Assembly: GCF_000341735.1 (NCBI RefSeq)
Contig: NZ_KB455575.1
Span: 3,181,589-3,245,588 of the forward strand
Direction: 5' to 3'
Length of the DNA stretch: 64,000 bases
Origin: Methylotuvimicrobium buryatense 5G
Lineage (GTDB): Bacteria; Pseudomonadota; Gammaproteobacteria; Methylococcales; Methylomonadaceae
Shown: one piece after another, positions 7,129-16,706 of the stretch
Layout: each line of letters starts with the position of its first letter
How positions within the stretch are numbered: the stretch's first letter is position 1
Notes under the pieces: generated by a model
What the model was told of the DNA's origin: nothing
Databases searched by the model: none
What the model saw: only the letters and a program-made list of their open reading frames with translations
Made by a program: the position numbers and the translations under genes

Positions 7129-9750
7129 ATGAAAACTAAAATCCTCACTTTATTGATTTTACCTTTATTGGTTTGGGTCAATTTAAGCATCTGGAACTAT
7201 CTGAATTATCCACTCAAGATGCAATCTTGGGATAAAGTCATGAAAGGGATAACTTACAGCCCGATGCGGAGGGATTTCGACCCCGGGAACAGCAGCCCTC
7301 CTACCCAAGTTCAAATCGAGGACGACCTAAAGCTGCTTGCCGGCAAAGTTCATGCGGTAAGAACCTATAGCGCTCTGGAAGGGTTGGAATTCGTTCCCGA
7401 ACTGGCGGAAAAATACGACCTGAACGTAACGATGGGCGCATGGATCGACGCCGATCTCGACAAAAACCGGCGCGAAATTGACAGCTTGATCGAGCTCAGC
7501 AACCAAAATTCGCCGACAATCGTACGCTTATTGGTCGGTAATGAGGTGTTGTTGCGTAAAGATATCGCACCCGATCAATTGATCGCTTATATCCGTGAAG
7601 TGAAAGCACGCACTTGGCGTCCGGTCAGCACATCGGAAACGTGGGACATGTGGTTGGCGCATCCCGAACTGGCCGAAGAAGTCGATTTCATCGCTCTGCA
7701 TATATTGCCGTACTGGGAAGGCTTGTCGATCGATGCAGCTGTCGATTACGTGTTCTACCGCTTCAATGCGATGCGCGAAGCATTTCCGAATAAACCTATT
7801 ATCATAACCGAAGTCGGCTGGCCTTCCGACGGACAACCTTTTAAAAACGCCACCGCATCGCTGGCGAATCAAGCCCAGTTTTTAAGACAATTTCTCAACC
7901 GCGCGACCGAGCAAAAAATCACCTACTACATCATTGAAGCCTTCGACCAACCCTGGAAAGTGGAACTTGAAGGCTCGGCCGGGGCCTATTGGGGAATATT
8001 CAACGCCGATCGAGAATTAAAATTTCCGATGAAAGGCGATGTCACGCCGATGCCGGATTGGCAAGCCTGGGCGACCGGCGCCGCTGTTTTAAGCATCTTT
8101 TTGATGGCTTTGTTTCTATTCAGCCGCCACCGAAGATTGAAGTTGCCCGGCAAGATTTTCTTCGGCATCGTCGCAAATTTGGCCGCATCGGTCATTCTAT
8201 GGTCCGCGGCGGTAGCGGCCCAGCAATATCAAACTGGGGTCTCATTGGTATTCTGGACTCTGCTGTTGCTAATGCAGGCAATGGCTGTCGTTATTCTGTT
8301 GACCGAAAGCATGGAAATCGCCGAAGTGCTGTGGCACCGCAAAGGCAAGCGCACGTTTAAACCGCTACAACCACCGGCCGGCTTCACATTTCCCAAAGTG
8401 TCGGTACATCTGCCGATTCACAACGAACCGCCGGAAATGGTACGCGAAACGCTCGAGGCATTGGCGCGTGTCGATTATCCGAATCTTGAGGTGTTGGTAC
8501 TCGACAACAATACCAAAGACCCGGCCGTTTGGGAGCCGGTACAAAAAGATTGCGAACGGCTTGGCGGCGTATTCAAATTTTTCCACCTGGAAAACTGGCC
8601 GGGCTTCAAGGCGGGCGCGATCAACTTCGGACTGGAACAAACCGCCTCCGATGCCGATATTATCGCCGTGATCGATAGCGATTACATCATCTCGCCCGAT
8701 TGGCTGAAATCGATGGTGCCTTATTTCGAGGACGAAAAAGTCGGTTTCGTCCAGTCACCCCAAGATTATCGCGATCGAGGCCTCAGCACATTCAAGTCGA
8801 TGTGTTACTGGGAATATGCCGGATTTTTCAATATCGGCATGGTACAACGCAACGAATACAACGCAATCATACAGCACGGCACCATGACAATGATTCGCAA
8901 ATCTGCGTTGCTCGAAGTGGGCCGTTGGGGAGAGTGGTGTATTTGCGAGGACAGCGAATTAGGCTTACGCCTTTACGAAGCCGGGTACGATTCGGTCTAT
9001 TGCAAGGACTCGTTCGGACAGGGGCTCATGCCGGATACGTTTTCGGGTTACATGACACAGCGATTCCGCTGGGTGTACGGAGCGATGCAAATCATCAAAC
9101 ATCATTGGCGGCAATTTTTGCCCGGCAAACAATCCACACTGACCACCGCGCAACGCTATTATTTCATCGCCGGTTGGCTGCCTTGGTTTTCCGATGCGTT
9201 GGCGTTACTTTTGACGATTGCCAGCTTGATCATGACGACATTGCTGGTCGCCGATCCGCTACGCAGCGAATTACCGGTCAACGCCTTGTTGCTGCCGACC
9301 ATCGGTTTGTTCTGCTTCAAAATTTTCCGTACGCTATGGTTATACAAGGCCCGCGTTAACTGTTCGACTCTGCAATCGCTCGGAGCCGCGCTGTCCGGCT
9401 TATCCTTAACGCATACCGTCGCTAAAGGCACGCTTCAGGGCTTGTTTACCTCCGGCAAACCGTTCATGCGTACGCCGAAACTCGAAAAGCAAGGCCCTTT
9501 CATCGCGGGCCTCGCGACGATCTGGCAAGAGCTCTTGTTGCTGACCTTACTCGGTTTGGCGATTTATTCGATGTCATCAATCGATCACTTCGATAATTTG
9601 AGCGGCCGCCTCTGGGTTGCCGTACTCTCGGTGCAAACGGTGCCCTATATAGCGACATTTCTGACCTTGTTATTCAGTATCGCGCCCAATTATTATCCCG
9701 GATCGGAAACACAAGCCATCAAGGGTCCGCAAGATAAGGAGTTGTTGTAA
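7129..9750 (+). CDS. ndvB: NdvB-like fusion of GH17 domain and GT2 glucosyltransferase
   Basis: An 873-residue inner-membrane protein. After an N-terminal anchor helix (about 5-22) comes a periplasmic GH17 (endo-beta-1,3-glucanase-like) domain with acid/base E139 (LLVGNEVLLR) and nucleophile E228 (IITEVGWPSDG). Two or three membrane helices (about 315-395) lead to a cytosolic GT2 domain with LPIHNEPPE, the DSD metal motif (516-518), the acceptor ED (607-608, CICEDSE) and QRFRW (644-648, QxxRW). More membrane helices follow to the C-terminus. The order and length match the NdvB proteins that make beta-(1,3)-glucans in Pseudomonas. The likely role is periplasmic glucan synthesis with chain transfer or trimming by the GH17 domain. 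It stands alone as the first backbone gene after the island. Confidence 0.85.
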   Translation: MKTKILTLLILPLLVWVNLSIWNYLNYPLKMQSWDKVMKGITYSPMRRDFDPGNSSPPTQVQIEDDLKLLAGKVHAVRTYSALEGLEFVPELAEKYDLNVTMGAWIDADLDKNRREIDSLIELSNQNSPTIVRLLVGNEVLLRKDIAPDQLIAYIREVKARTWRPVSTSETWDMWLAHPELAEEVDFIALHILPYWEGLSIDAAVDYVFYRFNAMREAFPNKPIIITEVGWPSDGQPFKNATASLANQAQFLRQFLNRATEQKITYYIIEAFDQPWKVELEGSAGAYWGIFNADRELKFPMKGDVTPMPDWQAWATGAAVLSIFLMALFLFSRHRRLKLPGKIFFGIVANLAASVILWSAAVAAQQYQTGVSLVFWTLLLLMQAMAVVILLTESMEIAEVLWHRKGKRTFKPLQPPAGFTFPKVSVHLPIHNEPPEMVRETLEALARVDYPNLEVLVLDNNTKDPAVWEPVQKDCERLGGVFKFFHLENWPGFKAGAINFGLEQTASDADIIAVIDSDYIISPDWLKSMVPYFEDEKVGFVQSPQDYRDRGLSTFKSMCYWEYAGFFNIGMVQRNEYNAIIQHGTMTMIRKSALLEVGRWGEWCICEDSELGLRLYEAGYDSVYCKDSFGQGLMPDTFSGYMTQRFRWVYGAMQIIKHHWRQFLPGKQSTLTTAQRYYFIAGWLPWFSDALALLLTIASLIMTTLLVADPLRSELPVNALLLPTIGLFCFKIFRTLWLYKARVNCSTLQSLGAALSGLSLTHTVAKGTLQGLFTSGKPFMRTPKLEKQGPFIAGLATIWQELLLLTLLGLAIYSMSSIDHFDNLSGRLWVAVLSVQTVPYIATFLTLLFSIAPNYYPGSETQAIKGPQDKELL

Positions 9751-9751
9751 C

Positions 9752-9926
9752 CTAAATTCGGCAGTTTAACCATGAAGCGCATGAAGTTTTTTAAAGGCTT
9801 GTCCTAAAATTTTGGATATCCTTTTAGGGAACAAAAATGATTTACATAGGCAAAAAAGCCAATGGATTAACTTTTTATTCTTCATGATCTTTATGGTGAA
9901 ATGCTTTTTCTAGGTTGTAGGATATC
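9752..9926 (+). repeat. Dispersed repeat family F, copy 1
   Basis: Begins CCTAAATTCGGCAGTTTAAC and ends CTTTTTCTAGG...GATATC. Near-identical ends are found at 52087-52266 (same strand) and, reversed, near 31904-31972. The middle differs between copies. The ends contain near-inverted words (CATGAAG and CTTCATG). It has no coding capacity; it is probably a small non-autonomous element. Confidence 0.6.
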
Positions 9927-9931
9927 AATTA

Positions 9932-10108
9932 CCAGACCGTGCTCGGCTTTCTGCCCTCGCGCCGCCGGACTTTTTTGAGAATCTTCGCGCTCTAATGCAT
10001 TATTTTCCTTTCGACGACTGGGATCATTTGCTGCGGTTTATGCTTAAAGAGCTCAACGGCGCAATTCCTGGTTTCAGGTATGGTTATAAAATGAGAATGG
10101 GTATGTAG
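9932..10108 (+). pseudogene. C-terminal coding remnant of an unidentified gene
   Basis: A 58-codon open stretch ends in TAG at 10106-10108 and reads as a plausible protein tail (FFENLRALMHYFPFDDWDHL, then LRFMLKELNGAIPGFRYGY). It has no credible start; the repeat F copy ends 5 bp before it and probably removed the 5' part. I do not recognise the family. It may be a chance open frame, although the composition is protein-like. Confidence 0.35.
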
Positions 10109-10170
10109 GATTTGAAGTATACCTGTCGAGGGGCGCCGTGAAACCATCCATGGGGGCTTAATTGCAGACC
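10109..10170 (+). repeat. Short relic of the A/B/E repeat superfamily
   Basis: Contains TATACCTGTCGAGGGGCGCCG and CCATCCATGGGGGCTT, the same words found in the middle of family B and E repeats. The inverted ends are not preserved. It lies in the gap between the coding remnant and the next gene. Confidence 0.45.
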
Positions 10171-10261
10171 CTGCTACCTGACTAAGCCGTCCCTGTAAAT
10201 ATGCGAACTATAAACCCGGGATTATTTTTAAAATCAATAGGCTCAACAAAAAGACTGCTTT

Positions 10262-10582
10262 ATGAGAACATTTAAAACATTAGCCATCATTATGATGTTG
10301 TCTTTGGCGTCACCGAGCTTCGCACAAAAGCGTATCGACGAACCCGACGGTCATGATGTTTTGCTCGACGTTATCTTGTTGCGCCCAATCGGCTTTGTCG
10401 GCTTAATCGCGGGAACCGTATCGTTTATAGCAACCAGTCCTTTTACGGCCATTGCCACAATACCGAAACCGCATGATGCATTTTCGAAAATGGCGAAGTT
10501 CTTAATCGTTAAGCCGGCAAAATACACCTTCGTCAGACAGGCGGGTGATCTCGATTACGAACAAGGATTTCGCGGCAAATAA
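10262..10582 (+). CDS. Small exported or membrane protein of unknown function
   Basis: A 106-residue protein with a Sec signal peptide (MRTFKTLAIIMMLSLASPSFAQ) and one hydrophobic segment at about 42-60 (PIGFVGLIAGTVSFIATSPF). The C-terminal part is short and basic. Similar small proteins occur in many gammaproteobacteria without a known role. It probably sits in or faces the periplasm. Confidence 0.6.
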   Translation: MRTFKTLAIIMMLSLASPSFAQKRIDEPDGHDVLLDVILLRPIGFVGLIAGTVSFIATSPFTAIATIPKPHDAFSKMAKFLIVKPAKYTFVRQAGDLDYEQGFRGK

Positions 10583-10904
10583 CTTTTCGCTCCTTCCCAA
10601 ACTCCGGCCTCCCGAGCCCTGCCAGCTAGCCCGACCGATTGAACTTGGTAGCTGTAACCGCTGCAAGCGAAGGAACATTAGCTTCTTTTTCGCTTGTACA
10701 GCGAAGCTAGAGCTTCACTCATCCTGAAAACCGGGGTAAGGCCTGACCCCGATCTCGTGTGTGACCGACATTTCCATGATCCAATTTGATGCAAACTGAG
10801 CAATGTACGTTACCGTACAGAACTTATCTATTTTTTAAGCGTAAAGTCTAAAGCTGATGAGGCAAAATAGTTTATTCATTAAACACAAACCTGTTAGGGG
10901 ACTT
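10583..10904. other. Intergenic stretch without a recognised gene
   Basis: It contains short inverted words (GCGAAG/CTTCGC around 10655-10705) and a GGGGTAAGGCCTGACCCC stretch near 10734 that resembles the GGGGTCAG/CTGACCCC hairpin at 11718. No open frame with a supported start is seen. Confidence 0.4.
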
Positions 10905-11087
10905 ATGGATATTGAAGTAGGCGGTTTTCTGGGTCTTATTGTGCTTGTACTGAACATCTGGGCCATAATTAGCATTGTAAAAAGTGGTGCTTCAACTGGA
11001 TCGCAAGTTTTATGGGTGATTTTGATTTTACTGCTGCCCGTTGTCGGTCTGATACTTTGGTGGTTTGCCGGACCGAAAGGGGGTTAA
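10905..11087 (+). CDS. Small membrane protein with PLDc_N (cardiolipin synthase N-terminal) domain
   Basis: The start is taken at 10905 because GGGGAC precedes it at Shine-Dalgarno distance; the upstream ATG at 10857 has none. The 60-residue product has two hydrophobic helices (about 4-22 and 33-53) with the PLDc_N pattern: an aromatic W between helices (LNIWAIISIVKS) and VLWVILILLLPVVGLILWWF. In cardiolipin synthases this pair of helices precedes the PLD catalytic domains; here it stands alone. The function is unknown. Confidence 0.7.
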   Translation: MDIEVGGFLGLIVLVLNIWAIISIVKSGASTGSQVLWVILILLLPVVGLILWWFAGPKGG

Positions 11088-11259
11088 CCGACTTGTCGAA
11101 GGAAGATAGACGCTGTCAACGCAGTAAGCCGCAATTCGGTTAAAGGGGCTCTTGATAAGTATGTTCTGCATTCGGCGTTATTCATTAAACCTTAACCACT
11201 CAAGCCTAGAGGCTCGCAGGAAACAGAGCCGTCGTCAGTGCATTATAAATGTTGTTTCG

Positions 11260-11676
11260 TCATTTTGGAGGTTCCGGCAATACAGGCGGCGTAATATCAA
11301 TGTAGGTTAAGAAGCTTTCCCAAAGCTCGTGGGTTCTTTGTTGCGTAAGCCTGGCTTTACACAAAATCGCCATATTACTCCGAATGCTGCCATCACGCCA
11401 TTTCGTAAAAACCGCGTTGCAATGCGCCTCCCGGTAGGCTTTCCATTGCTCTTGAGACGAAGCTATCGCATCAATGAGTTTGAAGTCATCGGCATAATGC
11501 TGGCTGCTTGCGTTTAGATACTTAGCCAATTCGATTTCAGCACGTTCAAGATCGATCATCGCGCAATGACTAACTTCGATAGTGGTCATCGCCTGATCAC
11601 AATCGATTGGATCATCAGACGCAGTCACTGATAACGAAAACGCGACCAAGGCCGCGCCAAAAAACTGATTATTCAT
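11260..11676 (-). CDS. Exported LprI-like (DUF1311) protein
   Basis: A 138-residue protein with a signal peptide (MNNQFFGAALVAFSLSVTAS) and the LprI pattern: an N-terminal DCDQAMTTIEVSHC, a helical middle, QEQWKAYREAHCN and a C-terminal LCKARLTQQRTHEL. Four cysteines in two pairs suggest disulphides in the periplasm. In Mycobacterium LprI inhibits lysozyme; for Gram-negative members the role is usually unproved. It stands alone on the minus strand. Confidence 0.78.
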   Translation of the reverse strand: MNNQFFGAALVAFSLSVTASDDPIDCDQAMTTIEVSHCAMIDLERAEIELAKYLNASSQHYADDFKLIDAIASSQEQWKAYREAHCNAVFTKWRDGSIRSNMAILCKARLTQQRTHELWESFLTYIDITPPVLPEPPK

Positions 11677-12078
11677 TGCTTGAACCCTAAAAATCGTTGT
11701 TGTTTATTTGCAGAAAAAAGGGGTCAGGTTGATTTTTAGATTTATCTGACCCCCCATAAGCGCCAACTTAAGGAAGGAACGCGTCATTCCGCCAGGAATT
11801 GGCGGAATCCAGGGCCAAGGATGGCAATGCGTAGCACCACATCCATGTAACATGGATATCAACACCCCATACCGATATGATGAATAAAGCCATAAACGCA
11901 CCGCTAAGTTAGCGCTTATGATCTGCCCTCCCCCTTTACCGACCCCCTTTTTCCTTTTTATGGACTTGATTTATCTTTATAGAAATATTGCCGTCCTTGG
12001 CATTCTAGGTTTTTTATCAAGAAAGACCGGAGTTTTCGATACTATTCATTGATAGCCCACTGCTTACAGTAACTCAAC
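11677..12078. other. Intergenic region with REP-like inverted repeats
   Basis: No gene is supported. It contains a hairpin GGGGTCAG ... CTGACCCC (about 11718-11753), a REP-like stretch (GTCATTCCGCCAGGAATTGG, near 11783) and the pair TAAGCGCCAACTTA/TAAGTTAGCGCTTA (about 11757-11770 and 11906-11920), which may form a larger stem. The last gene on the left is the lprI-like gene, which reads away from this region. Confidence 0.45.
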
Positions 12079-12798
12079 TCATGAATTGTCTTCAGAATCG
12101 GCGGTTTTTTCACAACCAAGCCAGCGGTAGACCAATCCGGCAAGGCCCGCGCCAATGATGGGCGCAACCCAGAACAACCAGAGTTGCGCGACCGCCCAAT
12201 CGCCTACAAAAATAGCGACTGCGGTACTGCGAGCCGGATTGACCGAGGTATTCGTAACCGGGATGCTGATTAGATGGATGAGCGTGAGACCCAACCCGAT
12301 TGCAATCGGAGCAAAGCCTGCCGGCGCCCGTCTATCGGTTGCACCGAGAATGATGATCAGAAACATGAAAGTCATGACTATTTCGGTAGTCAATGCTGAC
12401 GCCAAACTATAGCCGCCGGGCGAATGCTCCCCATAACCGTTCGAAGCGAACCCACCGCTTACATCGAATCCCGCTTTACCTGTCGCGATAATATAGAGCA
12501 CGACCGCCCCGAAAATTCCGCCTAACACTTGCGCGGCGATATACGGCCCGAGTTCTCCGGCCGAGAAGCGTCCGCCGGACCACAGGCCGATCGAAACGGC
12601 GGGATTAAGGTGACAGCCTGAAATATGACCGATGGCATAGGCCATGGTCAATACTGTTAAACCGAAAGCAAAGGAAACACCGGTAAGACCGATGCCTACT
12701 TCGGGAAAAGCTGCGGCAAGCACTGCGCTCCCGCAACCGCCGAGAACCAGCCAGAACGTACCGATGAATTCGGCGCCTAATTTTTTTGATAGTGTCAT
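12079..12798 (-). CDS. aqpZ: Aquaporin Z
   Basis: A 239-residue six-helix channel of the MIP family. Both half-helices carry the NPA motif (NPA 65-67 and NPA 187-189). The selectivity filter residues F43, H175, T184 and R190 match those of water-selective AqpZ rather than glycerol facilitators. Length is normal. It mediates fast water exchange across the inner membrane. GGGGAG precedes the ATG. It is transcribed divergently from the beta-helix gene at 12995. Confidence 0.95.
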   Translation of the reverse strand: MTLSKKLGAEFIGTFWLVLGGCGSAVLAAAFPEVGIGLTGVSFAFGLTVLTMAYAIGHISGCHLNPAVSIGLWSGGRFSAGELGPYIAAQVLGGIFGAVVLYIIATGKAGFDVSGGFASNGYGEHSPGGYSLASALTTEIVMTFMFLIIILGATDRRAPAGFAPIAIGLGLTLIHLISIPVTNTSVNPARSTAVAIFVGDWAVAQLWLFWVAPIIGAGLAGLVYRWLGCEKTADSEDNS

Positions 12799-12994
12799 GA
12801 TTAAATCTCCCCGGACTGCTTAAAAGCTTATTGTTAATATTGTTATGAGTCCTACTACTTCAAGATACTTGCCGCGGATTTTCTCCTATGTGAACGAGTT
12901 GGAAGAAATATAGCAAAGTTTATGTTAGCGGACTTGTAAAATTAACGCATCGAGTACGAAAATATCGTGTGGCCACTAACAAATAGCAAGCATC

Positions 12995-14143
12995 ATGAAA
13001 ATATTCATTCCGACCATTTTTGCCTTGCTGCTCTGCTGCCCCGCCCTCAGCGCCACGTTGTCGGTCGGCCCAGAGCGTGTCTTGAAACGGCCCAGCGATG
13101 CGGCAAGAATCGCCAAGAGCGGAGACACGGTGGTCATCGATGCCGGCGACTATTCGGGCGATGTCGCAGTTTGGCGGCAACATCGGCTAACATTACGCGG
13201 CTCCGACAAGCGGGCGCGTCTTCAGGCCAACGGAAAGTCCGCCGAAGGCAAAGCCATTTGGGTCATCAAGGGTAATAATGTCGTTGTCGAGAATATCGAA
13301 TTTTCCGGCGCGGCTGTCGCAAGTTTAAATGGAGCCGGCATACGCTTTGAAGGCACGCATTTGACGGTTCGCAATGCGCATTTTCATGATAATCAAATGG
13401 GGATTTTAACCGGCTCGAATCCGCGTAGCGATATCTTGATCGAAGGATCCGAGTTCAATGACAATACGGTCGATTACCACCGGCACGGCAAGCTTGGACA
13501 CAATATTTATATCGGCGCTATTCGCCGCTTTACACTGCGCAATTGTTACGTTCACGACGCCCAAACCGGACATAATGTTAAATCGCGGGCGCAGGAAAAT
13601 TATCTGCTTTACAACCGCATTACCGACGAGCACGGCGCGTCGAGTTATTTGATCGATCTACCGAACGGCGGCGATGCTTTCATTATCGGCAATGTGCTGC
13701 GGCAAAGCCCCGGCTCTGATAATTGGACGGCCATTGCCTATGCCGGCGAATATAACCGGAGCAATCCGGATCAAAACCTCTATGCGGTGAACAATACTTT
13801 CGTCAACGATCGCAGCAGAGGCGTGTTCATTCACAATCACGGAAACGCCGAAGTGGTATCGATCAATAATTTACTGGTCGGTAACGTTATTCCGCTGCAA
13901 GGATCCGGGCGGCAACGCCATAACCTGAGGACTGAGGGTGGCGGTTTTGTCGATCGTGACGCTTTCAATTATCGCCTTTTGCCCGGCTCTCCCGCGATAG
14001 GAAGAGGCACCGCTCCGGGCATGAGCTCTAGCGGCGTTTCGCTTCGTCCGGAATTTCAATATCGCCATCCGCTGAGCCGAGAAAAGCGTCGGGAACGAGA
14101 CCCGATCGATATCGGCGCTTTTGCATTTGACGGTGGATTATAA
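12995..14143 (+). CDS. Exported right-handed parallel beta-helix protein
   Basis: A 382-residue protein with a signal peptide (MKIFIPTIFALLLCCPALSA). From about residue 45 to 300 it shows the short repeats of a right-handed parallel beta-helix (NNVVVENIEFSG, LTVRNAHFHDNQMGILTG, FTLRNCYVHDAQTGHNVKSR), followed by a C-terminal section ending DIGAFAF. This fold is used by pectate-lyase-like and alginate-modifying enzymes and by adhesins; no catalytic set can be assigned. The likely place is periplasm or cell surface. Its last 6 bp overlap the convergent tpm gene. Confidence 0.75.
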   Translation: MKIFIPTIFALLLCCPALSATLSVGPERVLKRPSDAARIAKSGDTVVIDAGDYSGDVAVWRQHRLTLRGSDKRARLQANGKSAEGKAIWVIKGNNVVVENIEFSGAAVASLNGAGIRFEGTHLTVRNAHFHDNQMGILTGSNPRSDILIEGSEFNDNTVDYHRHGKLGHNIYIGAIRRFTLRNCYVHDAQTGHNVKSRAQENYLLYNRITDEHGASSYLIDLPNGGDAFIIGNVLRQSPGSDNWTAIAYAGEYNRSNPDQNLYAVNNTFVNDRSRGVFIHNHGNAEVVSINNLLVGNVIPLQGSGRQRHNLRTEGGGFVDRDAFNYRLLPGSPAIGRGTAPGMSSSGVSLRPEFQYRHPLSREKRRERDPIDIGAFAFDGGL

Positions 14144-14794
14144 AACCGTCAAGACATAAACTTGTTCTTGCAAACGACTTAGGCCTCTTTCCCGAAAGCG
14201 AGGCTCTTTAGACAATATGTCTTCGGTGTGCAGTAAATCGATCCGGCACCAATCTCGATATAGCATTTCTACTTCTTGGTATTGCACGCTGAACGGCGGC
14301 CCGTCCATTTCTTGCTGCGGATAATCGAATGCTACTAATAATATTTTCGTTCCGGTTTTAAGCAAGCGTTTCATATGCGCCGCATAATCCGCGCGCATCT
14401 CCGGCGGCAACGCAACGAGCGAGGCCCGATCATAAACGGCATCAACACCCGTTAAATCGTCCTCTCTCAGGTGAAAAAAATCGCCGCAATAAATGCACAG
14501 ATCATCGTTTTCCCACACTTCGAATTTGTCTTTATGCCCTGCGGTTGCCGGTACTTTGTTCTCGGTGAAAAACGCGTTGACCGCCAAGGGACTCAATTCG
14601 ACGCCGATGACTCGATAGTTTTGCGCGAGCAGCCACAGCATATCGTTACTCTTTCCGCACAACGGCACGAAGACCCGGCTTCCCGCTTCGATATGCAATG
14701 CCGGCCAATATTGTTCTAAATGCGGATTGATGCTTTCACTATGAAAACCGATCTGATTTTGTTGCCAGCGTTCAAGCCAGAATTCTTGATGCAT
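14138..14794 (-). CDS. tpm: Thiopurine S-methyltransferase
   Basis: A 218-residue cytosolic SAM-dependent methyltransferase of the TPMT family. The N-terminal FWLERWQQNQIGFHSESINP, the SAM-binding VFVPLCGKSNDMLWL and the later VYDRASLVALPPEMR are family hallmarks. In bacteria these enzymes methylate selenite, tellurite and thiopurines. The gene ends overlap tail to tail with the beta-helix gene. Start at the ATG at 14794 gives the usual length. Confidence 0.93.
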   Translation of the reverse strand: MHQEFWLERWQQNQIGFHSESINPHLEQYWPALHIEAGSRVFVPLCGKSNDMLWLLAQNYRVIGVELSPLAVNAFFTENKVPATAGHKDKFEVWENDDLCIYCGDFFHLREDDLTGVDAVYDRASLVALPPEMRADYAAHMKRLLKTGTKILLVAFDYPQQEMDGPPFSVQYQEVEMLYRDWCRIDLLHTEDILSKEPRFRERGLSRLQEQVYVLTVL

Positions 14795-14848
14795 AGTTTC
14801 TCACGCTATTTATTCCCTTTTGATCGAAAAACCGTCGAAGAAATATAA

Positions 14849-14896
14849 GGTATGGGATGTGTCTATCGAGGGCCGCCGTGAACCACACCCCATACC
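14849..14896 (+). repeat. Repeat family E, copy 1
   Basis: A 48-bp hairpin with ends GGTATGGG and CCCATACC and the core GTGTCTATCGAGGGCCGCCG. The same sequence, reversed, is at 35983-36026. The similarity continues upstream of the hairpin (CTTTTGATCGAAAAACCG here; CTTTTGATTGAAAAACCG on the reverse strand there), so the full unit is about 80 bp. It lies between tpm and mepA. Confidence 0.65.
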
Positions 14897-14948
14897 TTCA
14901 TAAAGTTAGCTATTTTTTGAGTACAATGGGAGTAACCGTTCATTGGTT

Positions 14949-15791
14949 TCAATCATTCAACACAGCTTCGCATAAAGCGGGCAACTCCGGCGCTTTGGCC
15001 GGAGCCGCCGGTGCTGCGGGCGTTTTCGCTTCGGCGGTAAACCACCAGTCGAGCGTTGCATCGCAGCCGTCGCCTTTAGATATTGGCTCTTGGCTTCGGC
15101 AATCGGGGTTGCTTTCCGGGCATTTCAAGCGCACATGGAAATGATCGTGATGCCCCCACCACGGGCGAATCTTTCCGAGCCAATCACGTTCTGCCGAATT
15201 TTCGCACAGATGCCGTTTGATCGCGGCATTGACGAAAATCCGTTCGACTTCCGGCATGCGCGCCGCCGTTTCGAGTATACGGTCATGGCGTTGCGTCCAC
15301 TGAGTATCATCGATGCGGTCGATGGCAGTCCTTACCACTGACGGAGCGCTCCATTTTTCCCGCTCTTCCATCGTCAATGAACGCAAGGTAGCCTTGTGCG
15401 ATATTAAATACCAGATATCGACATCGAGACCGGTTTGATGACTACGGTGTCCAGTCAAAGTCGGGCCGCCGCGAGGCTGCCCCAAATCGCCTATCAATAG
15501 AGTTCCCCAGCCTTGCGCCATCGCTTCGCGCCCCATGTTTTCGATGAATTGAATCAAATCGGGATGGCCGTAATAACGTTTGCGCGACAAACGCATCACT
15601 TGATACCCTTCCCCCCTGAACGGCAACGATATCGCCCCACGAATACACCCGGCCGTATAGTCGCCAATGCTTTGCGCAATATCGCGGACCGGCGCAGGTT
15701 CGCTGACCTTGGCCCATTTTTGTAGGGCGGGATTGGCTGCGGCAATTGTCGCACTTGTCAATAATGAAATGATGATCAATAGCTTTTTCAT
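14949..15791 (-). CDS. mepA: Penicillin-insensitive murein endopeptidase
   Basis: A periplasmic LAS-family zinc peptidase that cuts D-alanyl-meso-diaminopimelate cross-links in peptidoglycan. The metal-site motifs are visible: GHRSHQTGLDVD and WWGHHDHFHVRL. The start is set at 15791 (MKKLLIIISLLTSATIAAAN, signal peptide); the upstream extension has no signal function. Six cysteines (for example CIRG, HLCEN, CPESNPDC, GDGCDATLDWW, LCEA) fit disulphide use. Length 280 aa is normal, with an alanine/proline-rich tail. It is followed downstream by nothing on the same strand until 14794. Confidence 0.93.
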   Translation of the reverse strand: MKKLLIIISLLTSATIAAANPALQKWAKVSEPAPVRDIAQSIGDYTAGCIRGAISLPFRGEGYQVMRLSRKRYYGHPDLIQFIENMGREAMAQGWGTLLIGDLGQPRGGPTLTGHRSHQTGLDVDIWYLISHKATLRSLTMEEREKWSAPSVVRTAIDRIDDTQWTQRHDRILETAARMPEVERIFVNAAIKRHLCENSAERDWLGKIRPWWGHHDHFHVRLKCPESNPDCRSQEPISKGDGCDATLDWWFTAEAKTPAAPAAPAKAPELPALCEAVLND

Positions 15792-15854
15792 GGTTACCGA
15801 TTTGGATGAGCGACTGGCGAATACTGCGAAAGGAATCATTTCATGCCCGCAACA

Positions 15855-16700
15855 TCAATCATCATTTTCCATGCTGCTCGTATAGAGCGCTCGTTGACGT
15901 ATGAAGTATTCCTGTAAATAACCATTGAAACGACGCACTGCAATCGACCGTGGCTGCAGCGAAGTGAATTCTTGCATCGGGATATCCTCGCCAACGTGCA
16001 TTGCAAGATGAAAGCGCCGGTGGGGAATTTGATACCATTTTTCGGCCTTGGTCAGCGTACTGGGGTAGCAAGACATCGTCACCGGCGTCACGATTGTTTG
16101 TGCTTTTAATGCGATGCTGGCCGCGCCGCGTTGAAACCGGTAGGGTTTGCCGGGCACCGAGCGGGTGCCTTCCGGAAATATGATCATCGTGCCGCCCGAC
16201 TGCAGGCGTTGTACGCATTCGTCTATCATGGTTTCGGGGTCGCCGTTACTAATATAGCCGGCATTGAGGATCGGCCCCCGCATGAACGGGTTGCGCCACA
16301 GACTGGCCTTGACGATGCAACTGGCTTGGCTGATTCTGCTGATCAGAAAGACAATATCGACCAATGTCGGATGATTGGCGACGATCAATTGTCCGGGCCT
16401 ATTGAGTTTTTCCAGCCCTTCGATCTCGTAGGTCATCACGCCGATTCGATGCATCAGGCCGATAAATGCGTAAAAACTGTAATGAACGACTTTTTGGCCC
16501 CGGCGGATCTTACTCTGGTGAGTTCCTGGAATGATCGACAACACCGGAAAAACTAATACCCATAACAAGAATCCGCCGGCGCCGAAGGTAAAAAAACTGA
16601 ACCCGGTACCAAACAAGCGCCAATAATAATTCAGCCGCTTTATCTGAGGTTGATGGTTTTTCGTTATTCGGTTTAATGTCCGGCCGACGCTTTGAATCAT
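15855..16700 (-). CDS. 1-acyl-glycerol-3-phosphate acyltransferase-like (PlsC/LPLAT)
   Basis: A 281-residue inner-membrane acyltransferase. Two hydrophobic segments lie at about 35-60. The catalytic NHPTLVD (HX4D) and the FPEGTRS substrate motif are present. The start is set at the ATG at 16700; a TTG two codons upstream is less likely. It transfers an acyl chain to a lysophospholipid or related lipid. Similar proteins occur in aryl-polyene clusters, but no such cluster is here. It ends 64 bp before mepA begins and may be co-transcribed with it. Confidence 0.85.
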   Translation of the reverse strand: MIQSVGRTLNRITKNHQPQIKRLNYYWRLFGTGFSFFTFGAGGFLLWVLVFPVLSIIPGTHQSKIRRGQKVVHYSFYAFIGLMHRIGVMTYEIEGLEKLNRPGQLIVANHPTLVDIVFLISRISQASCIVKASLWRNPFMRGPILNAGYISNGDPETMIDECVQRLQSGGTMIIFPEGTRSVPGKPYRFQRGAASIALKAQTIVTPVTMSCYPSTLTKAEKWYQIPHRRFHLAMHVGEDIPMQEFTSLQPRSIAVRRFNGYLQEYFIRQRALYTSSMENDD

Positions 16701-16706
16701 TATCAA

